64,000 nucleotides of DNA, from assembly GCF_035918395.1 (NCBI RefSeq), contig NZ_CP142362.1, positions 1,153,501 to 1,217,500 on the forward strand, in the 5' to 3' direction. Under the pieces are notes generated by a model that had not been told where the DNA came from, did no database searches, and saw only the letters and a program-made list of their open reading frames with translations. Below, piece by piece: positions 36,439 to 43,900 of the stretch; the first letter of the stretch is position 1; every line of letters begins with the position of its first letter. Made by a program: the position numbers and the translations under genes. Source of the stretch: Mycolicibacterium sp. ND9-15. GTDB lineage: Bacteria; Actinomycetota; Actinomycetes; Mycobacteriales; Mycobacteriaceae.

Positions 36439-37665
36439 TCATCCCGACGACAGACTCGTCGCCGGTTCCGCATGCGGGCCCCGCAGCGGAACCAGTCGGT
36501 CGTAGATCCGTTGGCTGTCGGCGGCGATCCGGTCCCACGAGTAGCGGGCCCGAGCGCGATCACGCCCGGCGGCCCCCATGCTCTGGCGAAGGAAGTCGTC
36601 GCGCATCAGATCGTTGATTGTCTTGGCGACCTCGTCCGGCCGCTTGGGTTTGACCAGGCGCCCAGTCACGTCGTGCACGACCGTGTCGAGCATCCCGCCC
36701 ACCGCCGAGGCGACCACCGGCACACCGCACGCCATCGCCTCCAGTGGCACTATGCCGAACGGTTCGTACCACGGGGTGCAGGCCACCACGTCTGCCGACC
36801 GCAGCACCGCGGGCATGTCGCCGCGCGCCACCGAACCGTACAGCCGCACCCGGTCCGCGACGCCCAACTGCGTTGCCAGGCCCATCAACCGGCACGCTTC
36901 GGGATCGGCGCCGAGCCGCGACTTGTCGGGTCCGCCGACGATCACCAGCTCCGTGTCGGGCAACTGCGGCAACGCGCGAACGACCACGTCGAAGCCCTTG
37001 CGCGGGACGAACCGGCCGACACTGACGATGCGGTTCATGCCGCTGCGGGGCGCCACGGGACCGTCCGGGCTGAACAGGTCGAGGTCCACGCCGCAGGGCA
37101 CCACGGAGATCCGGTCGCGGGACCGGCCGAGGCGCATCAGCTCGAACACCTCATCGGTGCAGGTGGCCGCGACCCATGTTGCCGTGCGCGCCACCATCGC
37201 CTCGAGGTGCTGGCGATCCGGCGGACTGGTGTCCTGCACCCCCTGGTGGCGACGTTTCACCACCCCGAGGGCGTGAAAGGTCTGCACCGCAGGCAGATCG
37301 AGATGTCGTGCCGCGAGTTGCGTCGCGATGCCCGACATCCAGAAGTGGGCATGTGCCACGTCGGGCCGGTCGACGGCCCACTCTGCGTCGAGGAACTGGG
37401 CGAACGGTCCCATGTACGGCAGGATTTCGTCTTTGGGCAGTGGCGCCGCGGGTCCGGCAGCAACGTGCACCACGGTGTAGCCCTGCGGCGTTTCGACGCG
37501 GTCGGGCAGGTCTGGATCGTCCCTCCTGGTATAGACGGTCACCTGATGGCCGCGTCTGGTCAGTGCCGCCGACAGCTCGGCCACGTGCACGTTCTGCCCG
37601 CCGGCGTCGACCCCGCCGAGCACAGCGAGTGGGCTGGCATGCTCGGACACCATTGCGATCTTCAT
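36439..37665 (-). CDS. GT4 glycosyltransferase
   Basis: A 408-residue GT-B enzyme. The N-terminal IAMVSEHASPLAVLGGVDAGGQNVHVAEL loop is typical of GT4 retaining enzymes such as MshA; HAHFWMSG follows. The C-terminal donor domain has VSVGRFVPRKGFDVVVRAL and the EPFGIVPLEAMACGVPVV motif (E-x7-E). The ATG at 37665 has GGAGGG upstream; an ATG at 37692 overlaps the stop of the interrupted glycosyltransferase (ATGA) and is possible. Donor and acceptor are unknown. Transcription from the SigF box at 40106 must now cross the IS element to reach it. Confidence 0.88.
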   Translation of the reverse strand: MKIAMVSEHASPLAVLGGVDAGGQNVHVAELSAALTRRGHQVTVYTRRDDPDLPDRVETPQGYTVVHVAAGPAAPLPKDEILPYMGPFAQFLDAEWAVDRPDVAHAHFWMSGIATQLAARHLDLPAVQTFHALGVVKRRHQGVQDTSPPDRQHLEAMVARTATWVAATCTDEVFELMRLGRSRDRISVVPCGVDLDLFSPDGPVAPRSGMNRIVSVGRFVPRKGFDVVVRALPQLPDTELVIVGGPDKSRLGADPEACRLMGLATQLGVADRVRLYGSVARGDMPAVLRSADVVACTPWYEPFGIVPLEAMACGVPVVASAVGGMLDTVVHDVTGRLVKPKRPDEVAKTINDLMRDDFLRQSMGAAGRDRARARYSWDRIAADSQRIYDRLVPLRGPHAEPATSLSSG

Positions 37666-37688
37666 CGGTACCCTCCGTCCATCCGTTT

Positions 37689-37955
37689 TCATCGGCAGCG
37701 CTCGTCGATGAGGTCGTCCCAGTCCGCGAGGAACCGTTCGATTCCGAACCGCGCCAACGCGAAATCGCGTGCCGCCTTACCCGCCGCCGAGGCGGCCGCA
37801 CCGTCGGCGACGAAGGTCTCCAACGCTCGGATGAGCGTGTCGATGTCGGCGCTCACCACCCCGGCCTCGGGCGGTACGGCCAGCGGCGCCATCGTCGAGG
37901 CCACGGCCACCACCGGCATTCCGATGAACATCGCCTCGATCAGCGACAGACCTAG
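37689..37955 (-). pseudogene. Interrupted glycosyltransferase, C-terminal fragment
   Basis: This is the last part of the gene that begins at 40096. The reading frame after the insertion site continues GLSLIEAMFIGMPVVAVAST, the donor-site motif of GT4 enzymes, and ends at TGA 37689, overlapping the next gene (ATGA). Without the IS element this piece has no promoter or start of its own except internal ATGs, so it is probably not made as a useful protein. Confidence 0.9.
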
Positions 37956-37975
37956 TACTGCAGCCGTAGATCGGG
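37956..37975 (+). repeat. Left terminal inverted repeat of the IS701-family element
   Basis: Twenty bases, perfectly inverted at 39365-39384, next to the CTAG duplication at 37952-37955. Confidence 0.93.
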
Positions 37976-38037
37976 TGTGGTGGGATTCGGCGTGTCTGCC
38001 CAGGTCGAGGCGGTGACCGCGGCATTGTTCAGAGTTT

Positions 38038-39363
38038 GTGAAGACAACAGAAAATGCCGCGGCCGCCGCGGTTCATAGCGTAGACCCTGACCGATGGCAG
38101 GCCGAGTTCTCGGCGGTGTTGGACCGCATCGCGCCGCGTTTTGCCCGCTACGAGCCGCTGCGGCATGCCGGCGCGTTGATGGCCGGACTGGTGTCGGGTC
38201 TGGATCGCAAGAATTGCTGGACGATCGCCGAGCACCGCGGCGCGGCCACGCCCGATGGTCTGCAGCATCTGCTGGCACGCGCCAGCTGGGACGCCGATGA
38301 CGTTCGCGACGATCTGCGCGACTACGTCATCGACGCCTTCGGAAATCACGAGGCGATCCTGGTCGTCGATGAAACCGGGGATGTCAAGAAGGGCACCCGC
38401 TCGGTCGGTGTGCAGCGCCAATACTCTGGTACCGCGGGCCGCATCGAGAACTCCCAAGTGGCGGTGTATCTGACCTACGCCGCACCCCGCGGACACGCTC
38501 TGATTGACCGGGCCCTGTATTTGCCCAAGTCCTGGACCGAGGATCCTGACCGCTGCACCGATGCGGGGATTCCCCACGAGCACAGGGGTTTTTCGACTAA
38601 GCCGGGGCTGGCCCGGGCGCTGATCGCCCGCGCTGTCGAGGCGAAGATTCCCGCGGGGTGGGTGGCCGGCGATGAAGTCTACGGCGCTGACCCGCGCCTG
38701 CGGGCCGACGTGCGCACGCACGGCCTGGGCTACGTGCTGGCGATCGCGGCCAACCGCCGGGTGCCCACTCACGCCGGTCCGATACGCGTCGATGCGCTGC
38801 CGGCGTTGATCCCGGCTCACGCTTGGCAGCGCCATTCCGCCGGCGCCGGGGCACACGGCCCCCGGCTGTACTCCTGGGCGTGGTTTCGGCTGCTACCTGA
38901 AGACGACACCGACAACGGTGTGCACCATTTGCTGATCCGCCGCAACGATACGACCGGCGAGCACGCCTACCTACGCTGCTACAGCCCGCGGCCGGTCCCG
39001 CTGCGCACCCTGGTTGCCGTGGCCGGACAACGCTGGCGCATCGAGGAATCCTTCCAAGCTGCCAAAGGTCTTGTCGGCCTCGACCAGCATCAGGTCCGGC
39101 GCTGGACTTCCTGGTATCGCTGGACCACCTTGGCCATGCTCGCGCATGCCTTCTTGGCCGTGGCCTGCGCCATCGAACGCGACACTCAACCCGCCCCGAC
39201 AGGCCTGATCGCCTTGACAGTCAACGAGTTTCGTCGACTATTCGACGCCCTGCTGCTCGTCACCAACCAGACCCTCACCAGCCTGCTGGCCTGGTCACGA
39301 TGGCGAAGACGCCACCAGTACCGAGCACGGATATCGCACTACCGACGACGCCTAAATCAATGA
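38038..39363 (+). CDS. IS701 family transposase
   Basis: A 441-residue DDE transposase. The first catalytic Asp is in AILVVDETGDVKKGTRSVGV, the second in VAGDEVYGADPRLR, and the Glu in QRWRIEESFQAAKGLVGLD, the standard IS701/IS4-like spacing. The N-terminus has a basic DNA-binding part (LDRIAPRFARYEPLRHAGALMAGL). The start is GTG at 38038. The gene is full length and uninterrupted, so the element may still move. Confidence 0.95.
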   Translation: MKTTENAAAAAVHSVDPDRWQAEFSAVLDRIAPRFARYEPLRHAGALMAGLVSGLDRKNCWTIAEHRGAATPDGLQHLLARASWDADDVRDDLRDYVIDAFGNHEAILVVDETGDVKKGTRSVGVQRQYSGTAGRIENSQVAVYLTYAAPRGHALIDRALYLPKSWTEDPDRCTDAGIPHEHRGFSTKPGLARALIARAVEAKIPAGWVAGDEVYGADPRLRADVRTHGLGYVLAIAANRRVPTHAGPIRVDALPALIPAHAWQRHSAGAGAHGPRLYSWAWFRLLPEDDTDNGVHHLLIRRNDTTGEHAYLRCYSPRPVPLRTLVAVAGQRWRIEESFQAAKGLVGLDQHQVRRWTSWYRWTTLAMLAHAFLAVACAIERDTQPAPTGLIALTVNEFRRLFDALLLVTNQTLTSLLAWSRWRRRHQYRARISHYRRRLNQ

Positions 39364-39364
39364 T

Positions 39365-39384
39365 CCCGATCTACGGCTGCAGTA
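39365..39384 (-). repeat. Right terminal inverted repeat of the IS701-family element
   Basis: The perfect inverse of 37956-37975; the transposase stop lies 2 bases before it and the second CTAG copy directly after it. Confidence 0.93.
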
Positions 39385-40096
39385 CTAGGGAAGTCCACCG
39401 AGCGGTGTGCAGGAACACCCGGCGGCGCGCCACTTCGGGCAGCAGCTGCGCGGTGGGCACGTCGCCCCTGCCCCGCACGTGCGGGCTGACGACGCACTCG
39501 GTGAGCACATCGGTGTCGATGCCCCAGACGTCGATCGGGACATGCTCGCCGAGCACGGTCAGCAAATCCGCACCGACGGTGCGCCACCGACGACACGGTT
39601 CGTTGATCATGGTCGCGGCCGCCGCCACCTCGCCGCTGTAAAGCCAACCGGGGTCGGCGATTCCATGATTGATGACGCGGGTGGGCGCCTCGCCGTTGTT
39701 CCACATGAGCCGGTTGAAATCGGTCACGTGCACAATCGGGATGTCGCAACGATCGGCAAGTGGATGGACGCTGTCGACGGCGAACGGCCGCGGCGCGTTG
39801 TGCTCGACGTACACGGCGGGTATGTCGACACCCGGCCGACGTCCCAGCCAGCGGGTCACCAGATCGATCTCCCCCGGACGCTGCAACACCACCAGGTCGA
39901 CGGTTTCGTCGCGCAAGTCGAGGGTCGAAACCTCTTGGGCACGTGGCCAATCCCTGCCACACAGGCCACGGCCATCCGCGTCTTTCAGGGGGTTCACAGG
40001 CAACACGCAGCGGTGCCGTCCCGAGACGAAGGATTCGGTCCAGGACCCGTGTACGTGCCACAGCAGCACCGAACGGGGAGCCGACAGGCCGGACAT
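39385..40096 (-). pseudogene. Interrupted glycosyltransferase, N-terminal fragment
   Basis: The frame from ATG 40096 (SAPRSVLLWHVHGSWTESFV) runs 237 residues before entering the IS right end, where it would read four foreign residues and stop. Motifs include YVEHNAPRPFAV and IPIVHVTDFNRLMW of a GT-B N-terminal domain. Joining it through one CTAG to the fragment at 37689 gives a continuous 324-residue GT4-like protein (TARWTSLGLSLIEAMFIG at the join). It is the first gene after a SigF promoter and was followed by the GT4 gene with an ATGA overlap. Confidence 0.9.
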
Positions 40097-40105
40097 GAGA
40101 GCCGC

Positions 40106-40131
40106 CTACCCGAGCGCTTCTCGGGCAAAAC
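40106..40131 (-). promoter_or_regulatory. SigF promoter (GTTT-N16-GGGTAG) for the interrupted glycosyltransferase operon
   Basis: A perfect match to the SigF consensus. The -10 ends 9 bases before the ATG at 40096, so the leader would be about 3 bases or none. Confidence 0.65.
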
Positions 40132-40164
40132 GGTTCTCCGTTCGACTCTTCGTATAGTGGACAC

Positions 40165-40463
40165 TTGAGGATTCGCATTGCGGACTACTTCATTTCGGCT
40201 CGCGGAGGGACGCAGCAGCGGTGGCTTTTCCGCCCTGGTTGGCCGGGTAAACAGCGGGCCTGCCAGACAGCGAAAGCTTTCCCGACGACGCTGCCGTCGC
40301 CGACGCGTCGAGCAACGGCGCGCCGCCAGCGAACCGGTTCTCGACGAAGAGGCGGCCGCTGAGCCAGCACTGGAGTCCGCCCCTCGAGGCCTCGCCCGCC
40401 GACTGGCAGGAGCAGCTGGAGACGGTGGACATCGACCCCGAGCACGACGTGCTCGCCGACTGA
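40165..40463 (+). pseudogene. Possible frameshifted small gene of unknown function
   Basis: Within the 451 bases between the glycan island and the next gene, the frame ending at TGA 40463 has very GC-rich third positions and a plausible acidic sequence (PPLEASPADWQEQLETVDID ... EHDVLAD) but no start codon after an in-frame TAA at 40248. Another frame opens with TTG at 40165, 6 bases after a good -10 (TATAGT, 40153-40158), and reads RIRIADYFISARGG. A single shift around 40250 would join them. It may be a broken gene or one expressed by frameshifting; I recognise no family. Confidence 0.3.
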
Positions 40464-40547
40464 TACAGACCCGATCGTGTCCTTGAGCTCCGCACATCCA
40501 TCGGCCGTAATACGGTACAAGCGCCCCCAGCGGAGTGACGGAGTCTG

Positions 40548-41009
40548 ATGGCCGACCAGGAACGTTCCCGACATCTCCGGACACTGCTCGCCCTGGTGGT
40601 CGTTCTGGTCGCCCTGGGTGGCCTGATGACCCGTTGCCCGGCCAACCGCGACGGGATACCGGGCCGACTAGCCACCGCCATGGCGGAAACCACCTCAGCG
40701 GCACGCAGTGGCGCTTCGGCGTTGGATCTGTGGTCACAGCGGCGTTCGACTGCTCAGCTTGCCGCTGTGCAGATTTCGGACGCGCGTAACCAGGTCGTCG
40801 AGGCGTACCAGGGTGTCGCTGAACTACGGGCCGAGGATGCGGCGGACATCGAGCGGCAGAGGCTGCTGACCGGCTCGATGACCGAGATCATCGGCATCCT
40901 CAACGCGGCCACGGCGCGGATCCGGCAGGTCACCACCGAACCGGCCCCAGAGCGCGCACGCGCCGACCTGTTGGCGGCGACGACCGCACTCGAAAGCCGC
41001 TACCGCTGA
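40548..41009 (+). CDS. Hypothetical membrane-anchored protein
   Basis: A 153-residue protein with one N-terminal hydrophobic segment (HLRTLLALVVVLVALGGLM, residues about 9-28) followed by a mostly helical, Ala/Glu/Arg-rich region that could form a coiled coil (QVVEAYQGVAELRAEDAADI). A Cys shortly after the helix does not form a convincing lipobox. No family recognised. Its stop overlaps the start of the Nramp-like transporter (TGATG), so the two are probably one transcription unit and may work together. Confidence 0.7.
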   Translation: MADQERSRHLRTLLALVVVLVALGGLMTRCPANRDGIPGRLATAMAETTSAARSGASALDLWSQRRSTAQLAAVQISDARNQVVEAYQGVAELRAEDAADIERQRLLTGSMTEIIGILNAATARIRQVTTEPAPERARADLLAATTALESRYR

Positions 41010-42238
41010 TGAAGAAGCTCCTCTCGGTCGCACTCGGAATCCTCACCGCGATCGGCGGTTTCGTCGACATCGGCGATCTGGTCACCAACGCGGTGGTGGG
41101 ATCACGATTCGGGCTGGCGCTGGCATGGGTGGTGGTGGTCGGTGTGATCGGCATCTGCCTGTATGCGAACATGGCCGGCCGGGTCGCCGCGGTAAGCGGT
41201 CGCGCGACCTTCGAGATCATCCGGGAGCGGCTGGGTCCGCGAACCGCCGCGGCCAACCTGGCAGCGTCGTTCTTCATCACGCTGATGACGTTGACCGCCG
41301 AGATCGGAGGCGTCGCATTGGCCCTGCAATTGGCCACCGACGCCGGGCCGATGATGTGGGTGCCCGTGGCGGCGTTCGCGATCTGGGTGGTGGTGTGGCG
41401 GGTCAAGTTCAAGATCATGGAGAATGTCGCCGGCTTGCTTGGTCTGTTCCTGATCGTATTCGTCGTCAGCGTCTTTCTGCTGCAGCCGGATTGGGCCGAT
41501 CTCGCCGATCAGGCCATGACACCGGTCATTCCGGAACAGGAGTCCGCGGCCACCTACTGGTACTTCGCCATCGCCCTGTTCGGCGCCGCGATGACGCCCT
41601 ACGAGGTGTTCTTCTTCTCATCGGGCGCGGTCGAAGAACATTGGACACCCAAGGACCTGAGCACTTCGCGCATCAACGTGCTCGTCGGCTTTCCGCTCGG
41701 CGGTCTGCTCTCGCTGAGCATCGCGGCCTCGGCGACCGTCTTCCTGCTGCCCCGGCAGATCGAGGTGTCCTCGCTGTCACAGACGGTCATGCCGGTCGTC
41801 GCCGCGGGCGGGAAACTCACGCTCGCGTTCGTGATCGTGGGCGTCGTCGCGGCGACGTTCGGCGCGGCCCTGGAGACGGCCCTGTCCAGTGGATACATTC
41901 TGGCGCAGTTCCTCGGCTGGCCATGGGGCAAGTTCCGTCGACCCACAGAGGCCGCGCGCTTCCACGTGGTGATCTTCGTCGCGATCGTCGCCTGCGCCGC
42001 GGTACTGTTCACCGGCGTCGACCCGATCCTGGTCACCGAATACTCGGTGGTGTTCTCGGCGATCGCGCTCCCACTGACCTATCTGCCAATCCTGATCGTG
42101 GCCAACGACTCTCAGTACATGGGCGGGGAAACCAACGGACGGGTGACCAACATGCTCGCTTCGGTGTACCTGGTCGTCATCCTGGTGGCGTCGCTGGCCG
42201 CGATCCCGTTGATGATCGTGACGGGAGCGGGACAATGA
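41009..42238 (+). CDS. Nramp-related metal-ion transporter with altered metal-site motifs
   Basis: A 409-residue LeuT-fold membrane protein with about 11 hydrophobic helices. In helix 1 the classic Nramp DPGN is replaced by DIGD (GGFVDIGDLVTNAVVG), and in helix 6 the metal-binding MPH is replaced by MTPYEVFFFSSG. This places it outside canonical Mn/Fe Nramps and closer to Nramp-related transporters for other ions (Mg, Al) or of unknown substrate. The ATG overlaps the previous stop by one base and its own stop overlaps a PRC-barrel gene (ATGA). Confidence 0.8.
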   Translation: MKKLLSVALGILTAIGGFVDIGDLVTNAVVGSRFGLALAWVVVVGVIGICLYANMAGRVAAVSGRATFEIIRERLGPRTAAANLAASFFITLMTLTAEIGGVALALQLATDAGPMMWVPVAAFAIWVVVWRVKFKIMENVAGLLGLFLIVFVVSVFLLQPDWADLADQAMTPVIPEQESAATYWYFAIALFGAAMTPYEVFFFSSGAVEEHWTPKDLSTSRINVLVGFPLGGLLSLSIAASATVFLLPRQIEVSSLSQTVMPVVAAGGKLTLAFVIVGVVAATFGAALETALSSGYILAQFLGWPWGKFRRPTEAARFHVVIFVAIVACAAVLFTGVDPILVTEYSVVFSAIALPLTYLPILIVANDSQYMGGETNGRVTNMLASVYLVVILVASLAAIPLMIVTGAGQ

Positions 42239-42630
42239 GCCGGCTCCCGACCAAACGTCACCGCGGCCGCTTGTTGGACGCCCGTCTCCACCTGCTCGAC
42301 CGCCAGATGCTCGACGATTCGGGCGATCCCATCGGCATCGTCGATGACATCGAGCTCACCGGAATCGACGTCGATCAGGACATCCCAGCGGGCGCGCAGC
42401 CGCCACGCGTGAGCGGGTTGCTGTCGGGACAGGTCGTGGCCACCCGCATCTTCGGCGGGTCCCCGCCGCGGTCGCGGCTCCAGGAGATCCCATGGAAGCT
42501 GGTCGCCTCCGTCGGTGTGGTGGTCACACTCAAACCGACCGACATCACCTTCGACGTCGGATGGGTCGAACGCTGGCTGCGCGACCACATCGTGAAACGC
42601 ATTCCAGGAGGCCGACATGCAGCTGAGTAG
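42235..42630 (+). CDS. PRC-barrel-like protein 1
   Basis: A 131-residue protein in which LHLLDRQMLDDSGDPIGIVDDIELTG resembles the first strands of a PRC-barrel domain. The C-terminal half has WKLVASVGVVVTLKP and a basic end. Relatives with such domains bind RNA or proteins; the role beside an Nramp-type transporter is unknown. The ATG overlaps the transporter stop, and its end overlaps the next gene by 14 bases. Confidence 0.65.
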   Translation: MSRLPTKRHRGRLLDARLHLLDRQMLDDSGDPIGIVDDIELTGIDVDQDIPAGAQPPRVSGLLSGQVVATRIFGGSPPRSRLQEIPWKLVASVGVVVTLKPTDITFDVGWVERWLRDHIVKRIPGGRHAAE

Positions 42631-42970
42631 CCTGCTGGGACTGCGGGTGGTCGATGCCGGGTCGCAACCGGTCGGCACGGTCATCGACGTCCGTCTCGTC
42701 ACCGGCGGAGACCCCGCAGACGATCCGCCGGCGCCGCGGGTACTCGGAATCGTGGTCAGCCCCAAGACCCGGTCGTCCTATCTCGGGTTCGAGCGATCGA
42801 CGGCGACCGCCCCGGCGATGCTGGCCAGGATCGCCCGGTGGCGACATCGCGGCACGTTCCTCGCGGCATGGGAGGACGTCGCGCGGGTGGGTTTGAGCGG
42901 GGTGCGACTGCGGCCGGGATACACGCGCTTCTCGGCGGTGCTGCCCGGCGCCGACGACGGTGACGTTTAG
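42617..42970 (+). CDS. PRC-barrel-like protein 2
   Basis: A 117-residue protein beginning LSSLLGLRVVDAGSQPVGTVIDVRLV, a clearer PRC-barrel opening than its upstream neighbour; LGIVVSPKTRSSYLGFERS follows. It lies in an operon with the transporter and the first PRC-like protein, with the start ATG inside the end of the latter. The function is unknown. A SigF-like sequence for the next gene lies at its 3' end. Confidence 0.7.
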   Translation: MQLSSLLGLRVVDAGSQPVGTVIDVRLVTGGDPADDPPAPRVLGIVVSPKTRSSYLGFERSTATAPAMLARIARWRHRGTFLAAWEDVARVGLSGVRLRPGYTRFSAVLPGADDGDV

Positions 42971-42990
42971 CCCCTCAGGCACTCGGGAAC
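42965..42990 (+). promoter_or_regulatory. Candidate SigF promoter for the csbD-type gene
   Basis: GTTT-N16-GGGAAC; the -35 is perfect, the -10 has one mismatch to GGGTAC. The leader to the ATG at 43053 would be about 55 bases. Confidence 0.4.
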
Positions 42991-43052
42991 ACGACGGAGG
43001 CGCGGGGAAGCTCCCCGTGATGGACGATTCACTGCACTGCGGGAAGGTGAGC

Positions 43053-43289
43053 ATGACCGAGAAGAACAGTGGCCCTCAAGAAGGCGTCAAGGGCGTCGTC
43101 GAAGACGTCAAGGGCAAAGCGAAGGAAACGGTCGGCACCGTAACCGGTCGTGACGACATGGTCCGCGAAGGCAAGGCCCAGCAGGACAAGGCCGACGCCC
43201 AGCAGGACGCGGCCAAGAAGGAAGCCGAGGCCGAGTCCGCACGGGCCGGCGCCGACGCCGCCGAGAAGCGCCAGGAGTCCGAGCAGTAA
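43053..43289 (+). CDS. CsbD family stress protein
   Basis: A 78-residue, very hydrophilic, probably disordered or helical protein. GVKGVVEDVKGKAKETVGTVTG is the CsbD signature; the C-terminal half is Ala/Glu/Lys/Gln-rich. CsbD of Bacillus belongs to the general stress (SigB) regulon and actinobacterial relatives are SigF-linked, which fits the upstream SigF-like box and the neighbouring usfY. The ATG follows GGGAAGGTGAG. A strong hairpin terminator lies 14 bases after the stop. Confidence 0.88.
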   Translation: MTEKNSGPQEGVKGVVEDVKGKAKETVGTVTGRDDMVREGKAQQDKADAQQDAAKKEAEAESARAGADAAEKRQESEQ

Positions 43290-43302
43290 GGCACTGCAAG
43301 TA

Positions 43303-43333
43303 GAAAAGCCCAGCCGGAACGGCTGGGCTTTTC
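43303..43333. terminator. Bidirectional intrinsic terminator
   Basis: A perfect 13-base inverted repeat GAAAAGCCCAGCC / GGCTGGGCTTTTC with loop GGAAC. A short T-run (TTTT) is present on each strand, so it can end both the csbD message and the convergent usfY message. Confidence 0.85.
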
Positions 43334-43342
43334 TCGTGTGGG

Positions 43343-43651
43343 TCAACTGCTGGGCCGTTGTCGTTCGGCACCGGGATGCGCGGCGTACCAACGGTCTTCG
43401 ATCTTGCGCACCCGCAGATGCGCGACGAGCAACCAGGCGCCGCCGATGACGAACAGCGCGGCCGAGCCACTGCCTAAGCCGATGCCCACGCCGTGATGGC
43501 CGGCGCCGTGCGCCGCCAGCGCCGAAACGAACAGCACCAACGCCACCCCGATGACGATCAGCCCCGGCATGTTCTTGTTGTCCTTCATCGACTCCCCGGC
43601 GTGGGGACGCGTCGTCCTTGCGTGATCGACGGGATTCTTCGGGCCTTTCAT
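43343..43651 (-). CDS. usfY: UsfY family protein
   Basis: A 102-residue protein with two hydrophobic helices (MPGLIVIGVALVLFVSALAA and SAALFVIGGAWLLVAHLRV). The N-terminal DPVDHARTTRPHAGESMKD and C-terminal VRKIEDRWYAAHPGAERQR are the UsfY family blocks (Rv3288c in M. tuberculosis, next to the sigF operon there). The function is unknown; the family is SigF-regulated. The ATG has GGAGAGGAG upstream and a perfect SigF promoter about 60 bases before it. Confidence 0.85.
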   Translation of the reverse strand: MKGPKNPVDHARTTRPHAGESMKDNKNMPGLIVIGVALVLFVSALAAHGAGHHGVGIGLGSGSAALFVIGGAWLLVAHLRVRKIEDRWYAAHPGAERQRPSS

Positions 43652-43709
43652 CGGTACTCCTCTCCAGGCATACCTCCGCCCGGACGTGGGCTACTGGACA
43701 ACGGTAGAA

Positions 43710-43734
43710 CTACCCGACTGCGCGTCAGAGAAAC
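43710..43734 (-). promoter_or_regulatory. SigF promoter (GTTT-N15-GGGTAG) for usfY
   Basis: A perfect consensus match, about 60 bases upstream of the usfY ATG. The remaining 165 bases up to the ANTAR gene show no gene. Confidence 0.7.
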
Positions 43735-43900
43735 TGACGCCGGAACCTCACTGGTAGGGCGGCAGTGATCGACCCTCAGGGCTCTCGCCAGATGAGCGGC
43801 GTTGCGGGCCACTGCGGTCGTCGCCGCGACGGGCTTGGGCTGTTGGGACAGCGTTGATTTGGTGTGACGGGGAGTTCCCGGCGAAATCGGTCGGCAAACC

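Larger units (their letters stand above)
37956..39384 (+). mobile_element. IS701-family insertion sequence
   Basis: A 1429-base element with perfect 20-base terminal inverted repeats at 37956-37975 and 39365-39384 (TACTGCAGCCGTAGATCGGG), flanked by a CTAG duplication (37952-37955, 39385-39388). The family is known for a 4-base YTAR target. One transposase gene fills it. It sits inside a glycosyltransferase gene in the opposite orientation. Perfect ends, an intact transposase and a perfect duplication point to a recent insertion. Confidence 0.95.

Noticed and set aside
37660..37670. GGGTAC before the GT4 gene as a SigF promoter
   Set aside because: No GTTT-like -35 at the right distance; the G-run is better read as the ribosome-binding site.
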